64,000 nt of DNA from Lentibacillus juripiscarius JCM 12147 (GCA_001311805.1 BBCA01000009.1:1-64000), one strand, 5' to 3'; positions 40,343-50,680 are shown, counted from the stretch's first letter. The notes: a model not told the origin generated them from the sequence alone. Translations and numbers: made by a program.

Positions 40343-41347
40343 CTATTTATATTTTCTGATGTTATAAATAATCTCGGCGTAATTCTGTCTGCGTTTTGGT
40401 GAGATATATGCGGGAGCAACATCATATACTGTTTTGGCTCCGTGACTGCCTTCTGCACTCATACGGTACGCTGCCCGTGCATAGGCAACAAGTACACTGG
40501 ACGTAAACTCCGGATTGCTGTCCAGATTTAAACTGTACTCCAAAATCTGATTATGATTGGATCCTGTTTTTCCGCTACGGATGACAAAGCCGCCATGAGG
40601 CATAGATGCATGGTTTTCCTTCAGTTCTTCATCCGAAATAAAAAGAACGGTCGTCTCATATTCATCAAAATAATTTGGCATTGTCTTGATTTCCTGTTCA
40701 ATACGGGCTTGATCGGCTCCTTCTTCCGGAACAATATAGCACGTCCTTACATGCCGATCGCTTTTAGAAACTTTTGGATTCTCACCATTTCTAACCTGTT
40801 CCATTACCTTTTCAGATGGAATGGTATATTGCACGCCATTTTTCACTCCGTCTACTCTGCGAACGGCATCGGAATGGCCTTGGCTCAGTCCTTTTCCCCA
40901 GAACGTATAGGTTTGTCCCTCTGGCAATAATGCTTCAGACATGACCCTGTTCAATGAAAACATGCCTGGATCCCAGCCTACAGAGATAATACTTGTTTTC
41001 CCGCTCGCTTGTGCTACTTTATCCACAGAAGCAAAATATTCCGGTATTTTCGCATGCGTGTCATAACTGTCCACCGTGTTAAACATTTCCGCAAATGCAG
41101 GCACCTGTTCAGGCAGATCAGTCGCGGAACCGCCACACAATATCATCACATCAATCTCTTGCTGATACTGTGCTGCGTCATCCACTTGCAACACTTTCAC
41201 ATTTGGCTCACCGACATCCAGGCTTTGCGGGTTCCTGCGTGTAAATATTGCGGCAAGTTCCATGTCAGGCTGCTGCTTAACCGCAGCTGCCGCTCCTTTT
41301 CCCAAGTTACCGTAACCGACGATCCCAACGTTTATCTTTTTATCCAT
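40343..41347 (-). CDS. ddh: meso-Diaminopimelate D-dehydrogenase
   Basis: Intact, 334 residues. NADPH-dependent conversion of L-2-amino-6-oxopimelate to meso-DAP, a one-step alternative for lysine and peptidoglycan precursor synthesis. VGIVGYGNLGKGAAAAV is the dinucleotide-binding start, FTRRNPQSLD binds the NADP phosphate, then MILCGGSATDLPEQ, SVGWDPGMFSLNR, and FWGKGLSQGHSDAVRRVDGV, all typical of Ddh. ATG with AGGAGGTAT upstream. Single gene with terminator. Found only in some Bacillaceae, so useful for taxonomy. Confidence 0.93.
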   Translation of the reverse strand: MDKKINVGIVGYGNLGKGAAAAVKQQPDMELAAIFTRRNPQSLDVGEPNVKVLQVDDAAQYQQEIDVMILCGGSATDLPEQVPAFAEMFNTVDSYDTHAKIPEYFASVDKVAQASGKTSIISVGWDPGMFSLNRVMSEALLPEGQTYTFWGKGLSQGHSDAVRRVDGVKNGVQYTIPSEKVMEQVRNGENPKVSKSDRHVRTCYIVPEEGADQARIEQEIKTMPNYFDEYETTVLFISDEELKENHASMPHGGFVIRSGKTGSNHNQILEYSLNLDSNPEFTSSVLVAYARAAYRMSAEGSHGAKTVYDVAPAYISPKRRQNYAEIIYNIRKYK

Positions 41348-41373
41348 TGGCTTTATACCTCCTGTAATACCGA

Positions 41374-41514
41374 CTATCTTTTTATACTACCGTTTTTGAT
41401 TGATAGATGCAATTTTGAATCCAGATTAAACGGCTCCCCGCCGTCATATAACGCCAGCATAGACCCGTACATTACTCCCACAACCCAACCAAGAGTCACT
41501 TTTATTACGAGCAA
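41374..41514 (-). CDS. Possible 46-residue membrane peptide
   Basis: TTG start at 41514 with AGAGGTGGGG about 8 bases upstream. VIKVTLGWVVGVMYGSMLAL is one membrane segment; then YDGGEPFNLDSKLHLSIKNG and a basic end. It lies just upstream of ddh on the same strand. No family recognised, but the binding site and codon-like composition suggest a real gene. Confidence 0.4.
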   Translation of the reverse strand: MLVIKVTLGWVVGVMYGSMLALYDGGEPFNLDSKLHLSIKNGSIKR

Positions 41515-41558
41515 AATCAGCCCCACCTCTAACTATAACTAACTTCTTGTTCCTTTGA

Positions 41559-41818
41559 TTATGTTTTAAAAAAGTTTATATACACTTCCTTGCTGCTTAT
41601 CTTCACTAAAATTGGGTAAAGTGACATAATTACAATAAATAATATAGGGAATAAACGAAGCAAGAGAAATCCTGGAATATCAAAGAAAATGTTAAGCAAA
41701 AGTGTTAGTAGGATGACAGTATTTAAAGCGCTGTTTCTCATTCTTGATTTTGTGTTTGGTATTGCTTTTTTCCGCAATAAGGGCAAGTCATTGCCGGATC
41801 TAATATACTGCCGTTCAC
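41559..41818 (-). CDS. CXXC-20-CXXC family small membrane protein (frameshifted, 5' end unclear)
   Basis: The N-terminal part DPAMTCPYCGKKQYQT has the second CXXC of this family (TIGR04104 type). After one indel in an A6 run near 41769 it continues with SRMRNSALNTVILLTLLLNI, a hairpin of two membrane segments ending in LFIVIMSLYPILVKISSKE. The expected first CXXC lies further upstream, where MNLCEI can be read in another phase near 41850, so the start given (GTG 41818) is provisional. Function unknown. Confidence 0.55.
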
Positions 41819-41983
41819 CTTAATAGAATCTTCCTGATTTCACATAAGTTCATTCCATAATCTGGCCCGTAGAACCAAGAAAGGACGTGATTTATTCCAG
41901 GAGTGCGCCCGTGCGCCCTATTGCTTTAAACTGATTTAGTGCAACTCAATAGATAACTCGTAAAATTATCTAAAAACCAACAT

Positions 41984-42082
41984 CTAAAACTTTTTGTAGA
42001 ATTTAAACATAATGTAAAAACCGATTGCTGCCAAAGAAATACCACCGATAAGAATTAGGGTGATAATTAACGCTTCAGACAT
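41984..42082 (-). CDS. 32-residue membrane peptide
   Basis: ATG at 42082 with AAGGGAGTTG upstream at good spacing. SEALIITLILIGGISLAAIG then FYIMFKFYKKF: one membrane helix with a basic, aromatic C-terminus. It is too short to classify, but the start signals are good and it stands in a region of other tiny membrane proteins. Confidence 0.5.
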   Translation of the reverse strand: MSEALIITLILIGGISLAAIGFYIMFKFYKKF

Positions 42083-42440
42083 TTTTTCAACTCCCTTGAA
42101 CGAAATAAACGCTTTCTTATATTACCTTACGTAGTTATAAGAAGAAGGTTTCAAATATTCGGAATTCCTTTATGAATATGCTGTAGCGTTAAGTAAATAA
42201 GTAAGGGATCTAACCTTTTTATACGTAGTACTAACAATACTTCTTATTATTCCATTAGCTGGTATCGCGGAAGACTGCTTTTATTGAAAATCAATTAAGT
42301 TTAGCAACAAGTAAACATGTTTGATCCCGAAATACTATGGGTTTTAAGCTTTGATCATCCAAAGGGGGTAAAGCTTTGCATCTTGTTTATAACATCGTGA
42401 CTTCCCTTCAAATCCGTAGCAGCATTTTCCGCGGAGCAGG
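42083..42440. other. AT-rich intergenic stretch
   Basis: About 360 bases. One hydrophobic frame on the plus strand (LYVVLTILLIIPLAGIAEDC near 42215-42283) lacks a start signal. Nothing else is supported. Confidence 0.35.
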
Positions 42441-43158
42441 CTATATAGTAAGCCTTGCTGTCACAATGGCGTGATCGGAGTAATTGCGGACCCGCTCATC
42501 ATGCGAGTGGTGACATGCGAGCAAATTGCCATTCAGTGCCGGCGACAAGAATACATAGTCCAGACGGTAGCCATTTTTTCTGTTGCTGTACCAGGTATAC
42601 CCTGGCGCGCCCTGTGCCGCATTTTTCTTTGCATCCGTCCACCCGTCGTTCTCCAACGTTTGTATAAAGTTGCTGTATTTCCTCGGTGCGCTTGCCTTTT
42701 CTTCACGGCGCGCCGTGTTTAAGTCCCCGGCAACCACACATTTTCATCTGTTTTTGTTTAGCATAAGAAACGATTTGTTCCCAGTGAAATGCCTTATCAT
42801 ATTTTTCGTTCACATTCGGCACGTGAACACCTAAGAGGGATAAATCATAGTGAGGGATGTATACTTCATTCCAGCGGCTGGATCCTTGTTCATTTGGGAA
42901 GGGTGGCTCTAGTTGTTTCAGTGGGGTTCTGGAGACAACGAGCACACCGTTTTCCTTATGTTGGGGGTGGGAGGTTGCGCTGTATGGCCAGCCTGCCTCT
43001 TGCAGATAATTTTTCAAATAGCCACCGGAAGGATTATCTTTAAATTCCGTCAGGATCATCACATTGGCTTGATGGGCCTCAAGGGAATTCGCAATCTGCT
43101 CTATTGCCTTTTTTCCTCCTTGGCGAATATTCCATGTAAGTAGCTTTATCGTCTGCAT
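42441..43158 (-). CDS. Endonuclease/exonuclease/phosphatase family protein (frameshifted)
   Basis: About 239 residues. Active-site landmarks of the EEP fold: LLTWNIRQGG (Asn), MILTEFKDN (Glu), the segment around VHVPN, VVAGDLNTARREE (Asp, Asn), and the C-terminal YSDHAIVTARL (Asp-His). This is closest to the exodeoxyribonuclease III-like subgroup. One break near 42735 between KQKQMK and VVAGDLN. ATG with GGGAGGGTG upstream. Substrate (DNA or phosphoester) unknown. Heads a group of minus-strand genes. Confidence 0.8.
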
Positions 43159-43198
43159 TTAGCACCCTCCCAATTTGAGAAGTTTTTAGCTATACCGA

Positions 43199-43542
43199 CT
43201 ATGCCTGCTGCAGTGCACTAGTGATAGCATCTGCGGTAATGTTGGTATGGGACGCATTCCAGATCACTTCCCTGTTTTGAATCAAAAAATCTGGGGTGAT
43301 TCATGCTTGATATTGGTCTCCGCTTCAATCTGATTCGATATATCTCTATTTTCAATTACCTTAATGAGGTAGGCATCCACCTTGTCATCGGCTGAGTTGA
43401 GAAACGTCTGATATTCCTCAAAAGCACCGGCGCTGATAGGGCAGGTCGTACTATGCTTAAAAAGAAGCACCGGCTGCCCCGCTGAACGCTCCCATACTTG
43501 TTCTAATTGTTCATTTGATTGCAGGTCATTTAATTCTGCCAT
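43199..43542 (-). CDS. brxC: Bacillithiol system redox protein BrxC (YtxJ; 3' frameshift)
   Basis: About 115 residues, thioredoxin fold with a monothiol-type site. PVLLFKHSTTCPISAGAFEE contains the TCPIS motif of YtxJ/BrxC. It takes part in removing bacillithiol from modified proteins or in monothiol redox signalling. The open frame ends at HESPQIF, but one T in a T6 run near 43286 restores LIQNREVIWNASHTNITADA and a stop at 43199. RBS GGAGGGA. Presence implies that the cell makes bacillithiol. Confidence 0.82.
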
Positions 43543-43564
43543 TTCTATCCCTCCATTTTACATT

Positions 43565-43962
43565 TTATTTAAATGCTTCATTTTGGCTGTTTATGTTTTT
43601 GTTATTGCTTTTCCTGACATAATGCGTAGCGTACCTTTCTTCCATGTAAGGATCACCTGTCTTGGAAAAGCGCAGAAGCTTTTTTGGTCCTTTTCCCCAG
43701 GATTTGTAAACTGTTAGCGATGGTTTTAGTTCCTGTTCCGTAGCAAACTTTTTCAGCGTTTTTAGGATGTGATTCATCTTTCCAAGTCCCCCGACTGTCA
43801 CCTTCTCCAGATAAGGGATCCTTTTAAACGCCAGTCTTCCACTTGCTTTGGGGTAATTCGATCCATTTTAACCAGAAGATCAACCGGGCTAATATATCCT
43901 TTTTCTTTCATTAACCCAGTCGCGTGGCGGTACACCATTTTCTCTATTGTTTTGCGGCTCAT
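43565..43962 (-). CDS. Hypothetical protein next to UPF0158 (frameshifted)
   Basis: About 132 residues. SRKTIEKMVYRHATGLMKEK starts at ATG 43962 with AAAGGAAG upstream; then GYISPVDLLVKMDRITPKQV, WRFKRIPYLEKV, and after a break near 43825, LGKMNHILKTLKKFATEQEL and VYKSWGKGPKKLLRFSKTGD ending with YATHYVRK. Basic, helical, no membrane segment; I do not know the family, though the WGKG...LRFSK pattern looks conserved. It starts 2 bases after the UPF0158 stop, so the two are cotranscribed. Confidence 0.55.
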
Positions 43963-43964
43963 TT

Positions 43965-44443
43965 CTAACTTCCTTTTGACTCCGTATATTCAACTTTATG
44001 ACGTTCACAAAATCAATTGCAATCTGTTTATAGCAATTATCCCGGTAAGTATACCAATCGTCTTCCAAATCAAGGTCAATAATTTCATCCTTGAATCTCC
44101 TGAAAGCACCTTTACCACATATAATGCGAAGCAGCTTTTCCTGTGCTTTGGAATCCTTTACCGAAAAACAGAAATCTTCTATCATAGCGTACTCATCGAT
44201 TTCAAATTTAGACGGCAGTTCCACATATTTATCCTCATTCTCCACAAAATCAATTGCCAATTCCATCTGTTCCTGTTGCCAGTCAGGCAAATGATCATAG
44301 GGCTCACCATCTTCTGCCATTCTGATAAAGTCCTTCATGATATAAATGATCTCTCCAGTATCTTTTTTCAATAATGGAGAATCTTCTTCAGTTTGCATTT
44401 CCATTTCGTCAATAATATCGGTTAATTTCACTTTTGCTCCCAT
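43965..44443 (-). CDS. UPF0158 family protein (3' frameshift)
   Basis: About 160 residues. VKLTDIIDEMEMQ then LLKKDTGEIIYI at the start, LPDWQQEQMELAIDF and YVELPSKFEIDEYAMIEDFC in the middle, and GKGAFRRFKDEIIDLDLED with WYTYRDNCYKQIAIDF near the end: the UPF0158 signature. The family is of unknown function. The open frame runs past the true end; one T in a T4 run near 44012 gives CERHKVEYTESKGS and a stop at 43965. Upstream of a basic partner protein. Confidence 0.78.
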
Positions 44444-44456
44444 GTCATCACCTCCG

Positions 44457-44862
44457 TTACCCTTCTATTACCTTCACATGAACCGTCCGTTCCCTGGGCC
44501 CGTCAAATTCGCAAAAATAGACACTTTGCCAGGTGCCCAGAATCAGACGTCCACCGGAAATGATTAACGTCTCACTGGCTCCGACAACAGATGATTTCAT
44601 GTGTCCGTCTGAATTTCCTTCCATATGAATGTAGTCCGGTTTGTTAGGAAATGTCTCATCTAGCCCACGCTTCAAGTCGGTCTTCACATCCGGATCGGCA
44701 TTTTCATTGATGGTAATCGCCCCAGTTGTATGGGGACAGTAGACGACCATCATACCATCCTGCACGCCGCTTTCCGCGAGCACCTCGTTCAGGTACCCAT
44801 CCAGATTGGTAAACGATTGTTTTCATATGTCGGAATCGTGAATGTTTGTACTGTTTTCCCAA
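44457..44862 (-). CDS. YjbQ family protein (UPF0047; frameshifted)
   Basis: About 136 residues. The conserved core is intact: VVYCPHTTGAITINENADPD, PNKPDYIHMEGNSDGHMKSS and LGTWQSVYFCEFDGPR. YjbQ proteins bind a metal through His residues and have been linked to weak thiamine phosphate synthase activity in other bacteria. The N-terminus (VQTFTIPTYE, SFTNLDGYLNEVLAESG) needs two A-run repairs near 44828 and 44858. TTG start at 44862 is chosen because AAGGAGCT lies 6 bases upstream and overlaps the end of the RluA-type gene. Confidence 0.8.
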
Positions 44863-44874
44863 GTGATCAGCTCC

Positions 44875-45557
44875 TTACTGGCAGAACTCCGGCCATTGGT
44901 TCCATGGATACTCGCTTGGTGGCAAGGATTCGGTTTCTGTTGTATCCTTTTCGTCGGGTGTTCAAACGCAAGCCTATGCGACCATAAAGCAATCTGCTGG
45001 CCGGGTTTATTCACGTTTTGCCCATACTTCTGATCCCCATATATTGGGCATTCAATGGAAGCTAGCTGAACACGAATCTGATGTGGTCTTCCTGTTTCGA
45101 GTTTAATGGACAGCAGGCTTAGCTCATTGGTTTGTCCGATTACTTCATATGTCAGAACCGCTTTTTTGGCCTTGTTATGATTAGGGGAAACAATATGTAC
45201 TTTATTTTCACGGCGATCCTTCAGCAAGTAATCCTCCAAAACTGCTTTACTCGTTGACGGACGGCCCCTTACGACAGCCAGGTAATCCTTATCAAACGCT
45301 CCCCTGCGCATGGCATCCGACAAACGCGACGCTGCCTTGGACGTTTTGGCAAACACCATCACACCGCCAACCGGACGGTCAAGCCGATGAACCAGCCCCA
45401 AATAGACATTCCCTGGTTTCTGATAGCGGATTTTCAGATCTTCCTTCAGCATGGTAAGCAGGTCCTTGTCCATTGTGCTGTCTTCCTGTACCGGTATATT
45501 AACTGGTTTCTCTATGACAAGGAGATGATTATCTTCATAAAGAATCGGGATTTTCAT
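44875..45557 (-). CDS. RluA family pseudouridine synthase (3' frameshift)
   Basis: About 228 residues. Isomerises uridine in rRNA or tRNA. Catalytic Asp in YLGLVHRLDRPVGGVMVFAK; GAFDKDYLAVVRG, LETGRPHQIRVQLASI and CPIYGDQKYG are further family motifs. No N-terminal S4 domain, so it belongs to the short RluA/TruC-like group. A break near 44950 hides the true end (DTTETESLPPSEYPW to FCQ and stop at 44875). Followed 13 bases later by yjbQ. Confidence 0.85.
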
Positions 45558-45707
45558 GAGTGTGAACTCCTTCGTTTCATGGTATCCCCATCATAACATA
45601 TTCGGGAAACATGCTCATTTTGAGAGAACATTACGCCTGACCAAAATAGGCTTATAAAATATTTTGTTCCTGCTCTGTTATTCCGTTAAAGCGCACATTG
45701 TAAAAAT

Positions 45708-46273
<566 letters not shown>

Positions 46274-46451
46274 GTTCATTTCCCCCTTATTGTTTTTACT
46301 CATATTGATTAAAGTATAGCTAAAATTTACGTCAAAAAGCCTTACCAATCTAGTTCGGAAGGAAAGCGTATTTTGAAGAAACTTAGATAATAAACCGTTT
46401 AACTTCGCACATACTAACCTTGATGAAAAAACTGTTAAGGAGATGAGATGG

Positions 46452-46816
46452 ATGGAAAGTGAAGCTAGAAATTCTACGGAAGCAGCCCTTCTTCATTATA
46501 AGGAAGGATTAGGTTCCTTTACAGAAAAATGCCGGCACTCGCGGAGCATTACAATGCCTTTACACAGGAATGTTTCAAGGAAGGTTCATTATCCAAGCGG
46601 GAAAAACAGCTAATTGCATTAGGTATCAGCCTCTATTCCCAGGATGAATATTGCATTATTTATCATACCAAAGGATGCCTTGATCAGGGCTGTTCAGAAG
46701 AGGAGATACTTGAATCAATCGGTGTTAGTGCAGCTTTTGGCGGCGGCGCGAGCATGAGCCAGGCTGTTACACTCGTACAGGAAAGTATGGAAGAGCTTAG
46801 GCAATTAAAGCAGTAG
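46452..46816 (+). CDS. Carboxymuconolactone decarboxylase/AhpD-like protein (5' frameshift)
   Basis: About 121 residues. [40 protein letters not shown] and [20 protein letters not shown] match the CMD/AhpD fold. The active-site Cys and His are in CIIYH (CX3H) and the catalytic Glu lies before them. Such proteins act as peroxidase partners or stress proteins. The first 26 residues are in another phase, joined through an A5 run near 46528. AAGGAG precedes ATG 46452 by 9 bases. Terminator downstream. Confidence 0.75.
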
Positions 46817-46830
46817 CCAGATGATTAGAT

Positions 46831-46882
46831 AGGATGACACGAGGTGTTTAGATCATGATGTCCCGAGTCATCCTTTCTCTTC
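46831..46882 (+). terminator. Probable rho-independent terminator
   Basis: AGGATGAC pairs with GTCATCCT over a 28-nt loop, followed by TTCTCTTCC. Confidence 0.5.
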
Positions 46883-46913
46883 CTATTAACCCTTTTCCAA
46901 TGTTGATTAAGCT

Positions 46914-47479
46914 TTAAAACGGAGATGCCGAGTCTTCCGCTATTTGCATTTTGTGAAAAACTTTCATCCCGTGCACCACATCATCAGCCAGGCGATTCAA
47001 TCTGAATAGCGCATCATCATTCACAATTGCTTTTTGATAATAGTATTTCTCTTCCACAAATACGTATTTGGTATAATGACAGCTTTCATATAGGAAAGGA
47101 TTGGCTTCAACTGATGTTCCGGCACAAGATAATGCATTGCAGATCCTGCTGTTGCCACAATCCCGGCCACTTTACTACGAAAGGCATTATTTGGCAGCAG
47201 GTCAAACAAATTTTTAAGCGGACCTGGTATCGATGCCTGAAAAATAGGCGTTCCGATAATAAAAGCATCTGCCGCCATTATTTTCTCTAACACAACTTTT
47301 GTATCGCCCTCGTAATCCCGGTAATCCCGTCCATCACTGAACACAAGCTCATATGCGCTTAAGTCAATCAATTCCGTTTCCATATCCTGATATTGATCAT
47401 TTATCCGATTTAGAACATATTGAACTGCAATCCGGGTTTTCGAACCAACAACCGAACCGGATATCCCAACTACTTTCAA
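46914..47479 (-). CDS. NADPH-dependent FMN reductase family protein (frameshifted)
   Basis: About 188 residues, flavodoxin-like fold. The N-terminal VVGISGSVVGSKTRIAV is the FMN phosphate loop; AADAFIIGTPIFQASIPGPL with KNLFDLLPNNAFRSKVAGIV and GSAMHYLVPEHQLKPILSYM are the typical middle part. The C-terminal KYYYQKAIVNDDALFRLNRL is in another phase after a break near 47050. Reduces flavin, quinone, azo or nitro compounds with NAD(P)H. A close paralogue is at 53929. Confidence 0.82.
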
Positions 47480-47673
47480 ACCCGTTTCCCCCTCAAAATC
47501 TTACTGCTCTATATAGAAGTTTTGTTATAATCAATTCCTATAACTGCTATTTTACACAAAAATCGCAAATAATACAGCTAATTGAACTGAAAGGGCACAA
47601 TAGATGGCAGTCCAGTATTTCTATAAGAAGGAACTTTTCTGTCGTTTTAGCTCCAGAACATACCCAAACATCC

Positions 47674-48699
47674 CTAATTATCATTTGTTTCCTCAGGTAT
47701 CTCGATTGTCACGCGCTCCCGCTCTTCCCCCGTCTGTATTGATTTGCCAATAGCTGTATTCCGGATTTCTCCCGGCGAAGTTTTTGTCTACTGTTACCAT
47801 CAGCTTATCCTTGTTATGAAAAAACACGGGATGGGTCACATGTTCATAAAACGACGTAAGCTGCTCGGCCTGTTTGGTTTCCAGGTCCATTCGAAAGGCT
47901 TCATAAACGAATGTGCCATTCTCATCTTTGGTGGCTACATCGGTAAAAACCACATACTGTCCGTCAGGCGACAATGTCGGCGATGAAATCATGGGCGCCT
48001 TAGAAGCGAAGTCACCTTTGGGTACAATGGATTTCTCATTTCCATCCTCCATGGAATGAAATACAAGCTGATCATGTTCCCGGTATGTTCTGAACATCAG
48101 TTGTTTGCCATCTGGAGTCACCGCAAGCGATGACATGTCATATCCCTGTTCGAATGTGATTTGTTCCGTTTCCTTCGTCTCCAGGTTCATACGGTAAACA
48201 TCAAATTCATGCGGCCGCTCAGAGGCAATTGGTGAATAATTTTTATACGTGTCAGCTTTCAGGAAATAAAGTGATTTCCCGTCCGGCGAGAATGCCGCTT
48301 CAGTCATATAGCCTTTTGTATTGATCCGTTGTGCTATCGACTGCTCCTCCCGGTTAAAAATCCGCACCTGGCTATACCTTCTTTCTTCTGTTTCCCATTG
48401 CTCCACAAAGGCAATTTTTTTACCATTCGGAGAAAACGCAGGGTGCAAAAAGACTTTCCTTCTTCCGGCTTTGCCAAAAGTTCCGCTTCCCCTCCGCTGA
48501 CGGGAACGGTATAAAGTGCGGCATCATCCCCATGATAATAGGAAAATACAAGCTCGCTGTCATCAGGCGAGATAGCGGTAGTCCGCCCAAACCCGGAAAA
48601 CCCATCCGGCTCCCCAGTAAACGAACCTGCCCCCCACAGAAGGACGAACAACACTATCATACCGGCAATAAAACTGATATTTTTCATTTTTAACGTCAT
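47674..48699 (-). CDS. TolB-like PD40 beta-propeller protein (frameshifted)
   Basis: About 342 residues. An N-terminal helix (ISFIAGMIVLFVLLWGAG) anchors or exports the protein, followed by PD40-type blades: TTAISPDDSELVFSY, HPAFSPNGKKIAFV, AAFSPDGKSLYFLKA, LAVTPDGKQLMFRT and PTLSPDGQYVVFTD. Breaks near 48445 and near 47722, the latter hiding the true tail ERVTIEIPEETNDN. Propeller domains of this type bind partners outside the membrane. Downstream of padR and the HAAS membrane protein on the same strand, about 70 bases away, so probably one operon. Confidence 0.75.
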
Positions 48700-48771
48700 T
48701 TGTTAAAACCTCCCGGAGAACAGAAGAATGGCATAAGGAAGTGCAACTGACAATGCGGAAAACGACCCCAG

Positions 48772-49569
48772 TCACAATTGAAAGAAGTGGTTTTTTGCTA
48801 TATACCTCATCTGAAATTTATAAGAAATCAGCCAGGTAATAATAGGAACCACCGTCAGAATCGCCTTTATGCGTAGCTCACCAAAGGCAAGTATTCCCCA
48901 TAGCGCAAACAAACTCACACAAACAACAGCAGCGCCAAACAGCAGATTAAGTACATAACTTAACAGCACAACCCCACGCTGATGCTGGTTGCTTTTAGCC
49001 GAACCGCTTGAATAATACGAATTGCGGATTATGGCTATAATCCCCAGCCCGACCAGCAGCAACACATAAATACTGAATAGAATAACTTGCCATTGGGATG
49101 TTCCCTGTATCATTAACAGATTAATGCCATTCCAGATAACATTGGCAAACAGCACGACATGAATCACATAAAAATACCTTCCTGCAAATGAAATGTTAAT
49201 GGCAGCTAGGGTGACAACGCTTCCTACAAAAAGCTGAATGGCGAGCCAAATAGGAATCGGATCATGATGAAAAAAGCCGCATTTAAAAATATAGAACACC
49301 AAACAAAATCGTCCCTATACCAATCACATACAACAGCCCGCGCTGATACGGATACATCGCCTCCTGCAGCTGATGGCCTGTGCTGTCAGGATTCCCAAAT
49401 TCCGCAATTGCCTGCTTTTCGGCTAGCTTTGCCGTGTAACCCTCATCCATATAATGTTGTTTTGCTTCCTGCAGATGGCCGAGGAGCTCCTCCCGCAATT
49501 CTTCACGCTCTTCCCTTCCGCTCTGCATCTGTTCCAGCATTTTTGAACATGTTTTTCCAGCCGATTCAT
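48772..49569 (-). CDS. HAAS-domain membrane protein (frameshifted)
   Basis: About 266 residues. The soluble N-terminus NRLEKHVQKMLEQMQSG with LREELLGHLQEAKQHYMDEG and AEKQAIAEFGNPD is the HAAS/permease-prefix type domain found next to PadR regulators. About seven membrane segments follow (LLYVIGIGTILFGVLYF, IWLAIQLFVGSVVTLAAI, YVIHVVLFANVIWNGINLL and more). Breaks near 49540 and 49290. Starts inside the padR stop (ATGA), so the two are coupled. Such proteins are thought to relay signals, but no reaction is known. Confidence 0.75.
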
Positions 49570-49887
49570 GATATGTCTCCCGTTGTTTTCGTAATGAGAT
49601 TATGGACACTATTCCATTCATTTAATTTCTTTCCCAATACATCTTTCCCATCTTCCGTAATCCGATAATATTTCCGGCGTCCATGATCTGTTTCGTACCA
49701 ATACGAATCGAGCCACCCTTTTCTCCATCCGTTTTAACCCCGGATACAGCGTTCCTTCGCCCATGCTATAAAGCTGTTCGCTCTTTTCCTTGAGCACCTT
49801 TACCATTTCATATCCATACATATCTTTCCCATTCAGTAAATTAAGCAATAAAATATCAATACTGCCTTTCATTATTTCACGGTCCAT
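49566..49887 (-). CDS. PadR family transcriptional regulator (frameshifted)
   Basis: About 107 residues. MKGSIDILLLNLLNGKDMYG and YEMVKVLKEKSEQLYSMGEG with TLYPGLKRMEK form the PadR winged helix; after one indel near 49710 the wing and C-terminal helix read GWLDSYWYETDHGRRKYYRI and TEDGKDVLGKKLNEWN. ATG at 49887 with GAGGTGATG upstream. First gene of the padR-HAAS-propeller set; it most likely represses this operon. Confidence 0.85.
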
Positions 49888-49993
49888 TTTCACATCACCT
49901 CTTTTATTATTGTATAACGATGCACATCGTTTCACAAGGGTGGAAGGTATGAAAAATTATGTACAGCACAAGTTATATAGTGAGGTGAATCAT

Positions 49994-50188
49994 ATGGGAA
50001 AAAATCGAAAAAAGAACTTTGAAAGGCCAACACAGGCAAATATGGACGGGGAATTAAGCGTCGAGGATGGATTGGATGCTAATCACCCTTTTAAAGAGGA
50101 AGATAATCCTGCGGGAGATTCGGTGGATGAACATAAAGAACTGGAAGCCGCCAATGAAGTGATGGCTAAAAACAGATTTCACAAATAA
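49994..50188 (+). CDS. Small hydrophilic protein, unknown
   Basis: Intact, 64 residues, ATG after GAGGTGA. KNRKKNFERPTQANMDGELS, then DGLDANHPFKEEDNPAGDSV and DEHKELEAANEVMAKNRFHK. Highly charged and probably disordered; no membrane segment or motif. It resembles small spore- or stress-related Bacillaceae proteins only in composition. Divergent from padR; a GC-rich hairpin (GCCGCATTTT/AAAATGCGGC, 50219-50242) follows and may terminate it. Confidence 0.6.
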   Translation: MGKNRKKNFERPTQANMDGELSVEDGLDANHPFKEEDNPAGDSVDEHKELEAANEVMAKNRFHK

Positions 50189-50218
50189 ACAATAATTCAT
50201 GAGTTCCCAACATGTACG

Positions 50219-50247
50219 GCCGCATTTTTCGGAAAATGCGGCTGTTC
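50219..50247 (+). terminator. Possible terminator
   Basis: GCCGCATTTT pairs with AAAATGCGGC around TCGG; only a short TGTTCT follows, so efficiency is doubtful. Confidence 0.4.
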
Positions 50248-50352
50248 TAATGTCAGAAGGCAACTATAAAGCAGGGAATGCCCACATCGTTTGTGTTCGT
50301 ACACGCAATCCATGGTATAATATGTACACTACAATGCAGGCGGGTGTTAGAA

Positions 50353-50680
50353 TGTCGAGTGAACTAAATATTTCCGAGCGTTTTGTGAATGAATTAGTTA
50401 ATTACTGTTCGTCGAATCATGGAATTTCACAAGTAATCTTATTTGGTTCAAGAGCACGCGGAGATTTTCACCCAAATTCAGATATTGACCTGGCCATTCG
50501 GACAAAAATACATCCCATTCTGAGCAAAACATAATGGAAGATCGGATACAGGAAATGTCAACACACTTAAAATTAGATATTGTTTTCATGAATCGGTTAA
50601 CAAAAAAGGACTTAATATCAAATATAAACCAGGAAGGGGTAATTATTTATGAAAAAGGAAAGGCTTTACGAGAGGCTTGA
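50353..50680 (+). CDS. mntA: MntA-type antitoxin nucleotidyltransferase (MNT domain; frameshifted)
   Basis: About 109 residues. ISQVILFGSRARGDFHPNSD then IDLAIRTK contains GSX10DXD, the MNT signature: GS, ten residues, D-I-D. In type VII toxin-antitoxin systems this enzyme AMPylates a Tyr of the HEPN partner and so silences it. An A-run near 50504 breaks the frame; one A gives TSHSEQNIMEDRIQEMSTHL, KLDIVFMNRLTKKD and a stop at 50680. The ATG at 50353 has only a weak upstream site. Overlaps the HEPN gene by 32 bases. TATAAT at 50316-50321 is a likely -10. Confidence 0.85.

Noticed and set aside
42205..42283. Hydrophobic plus-strand frame upstream of the EEP gene
   Set aside because: No start signal and no continuation; composition may be due to AT richness.
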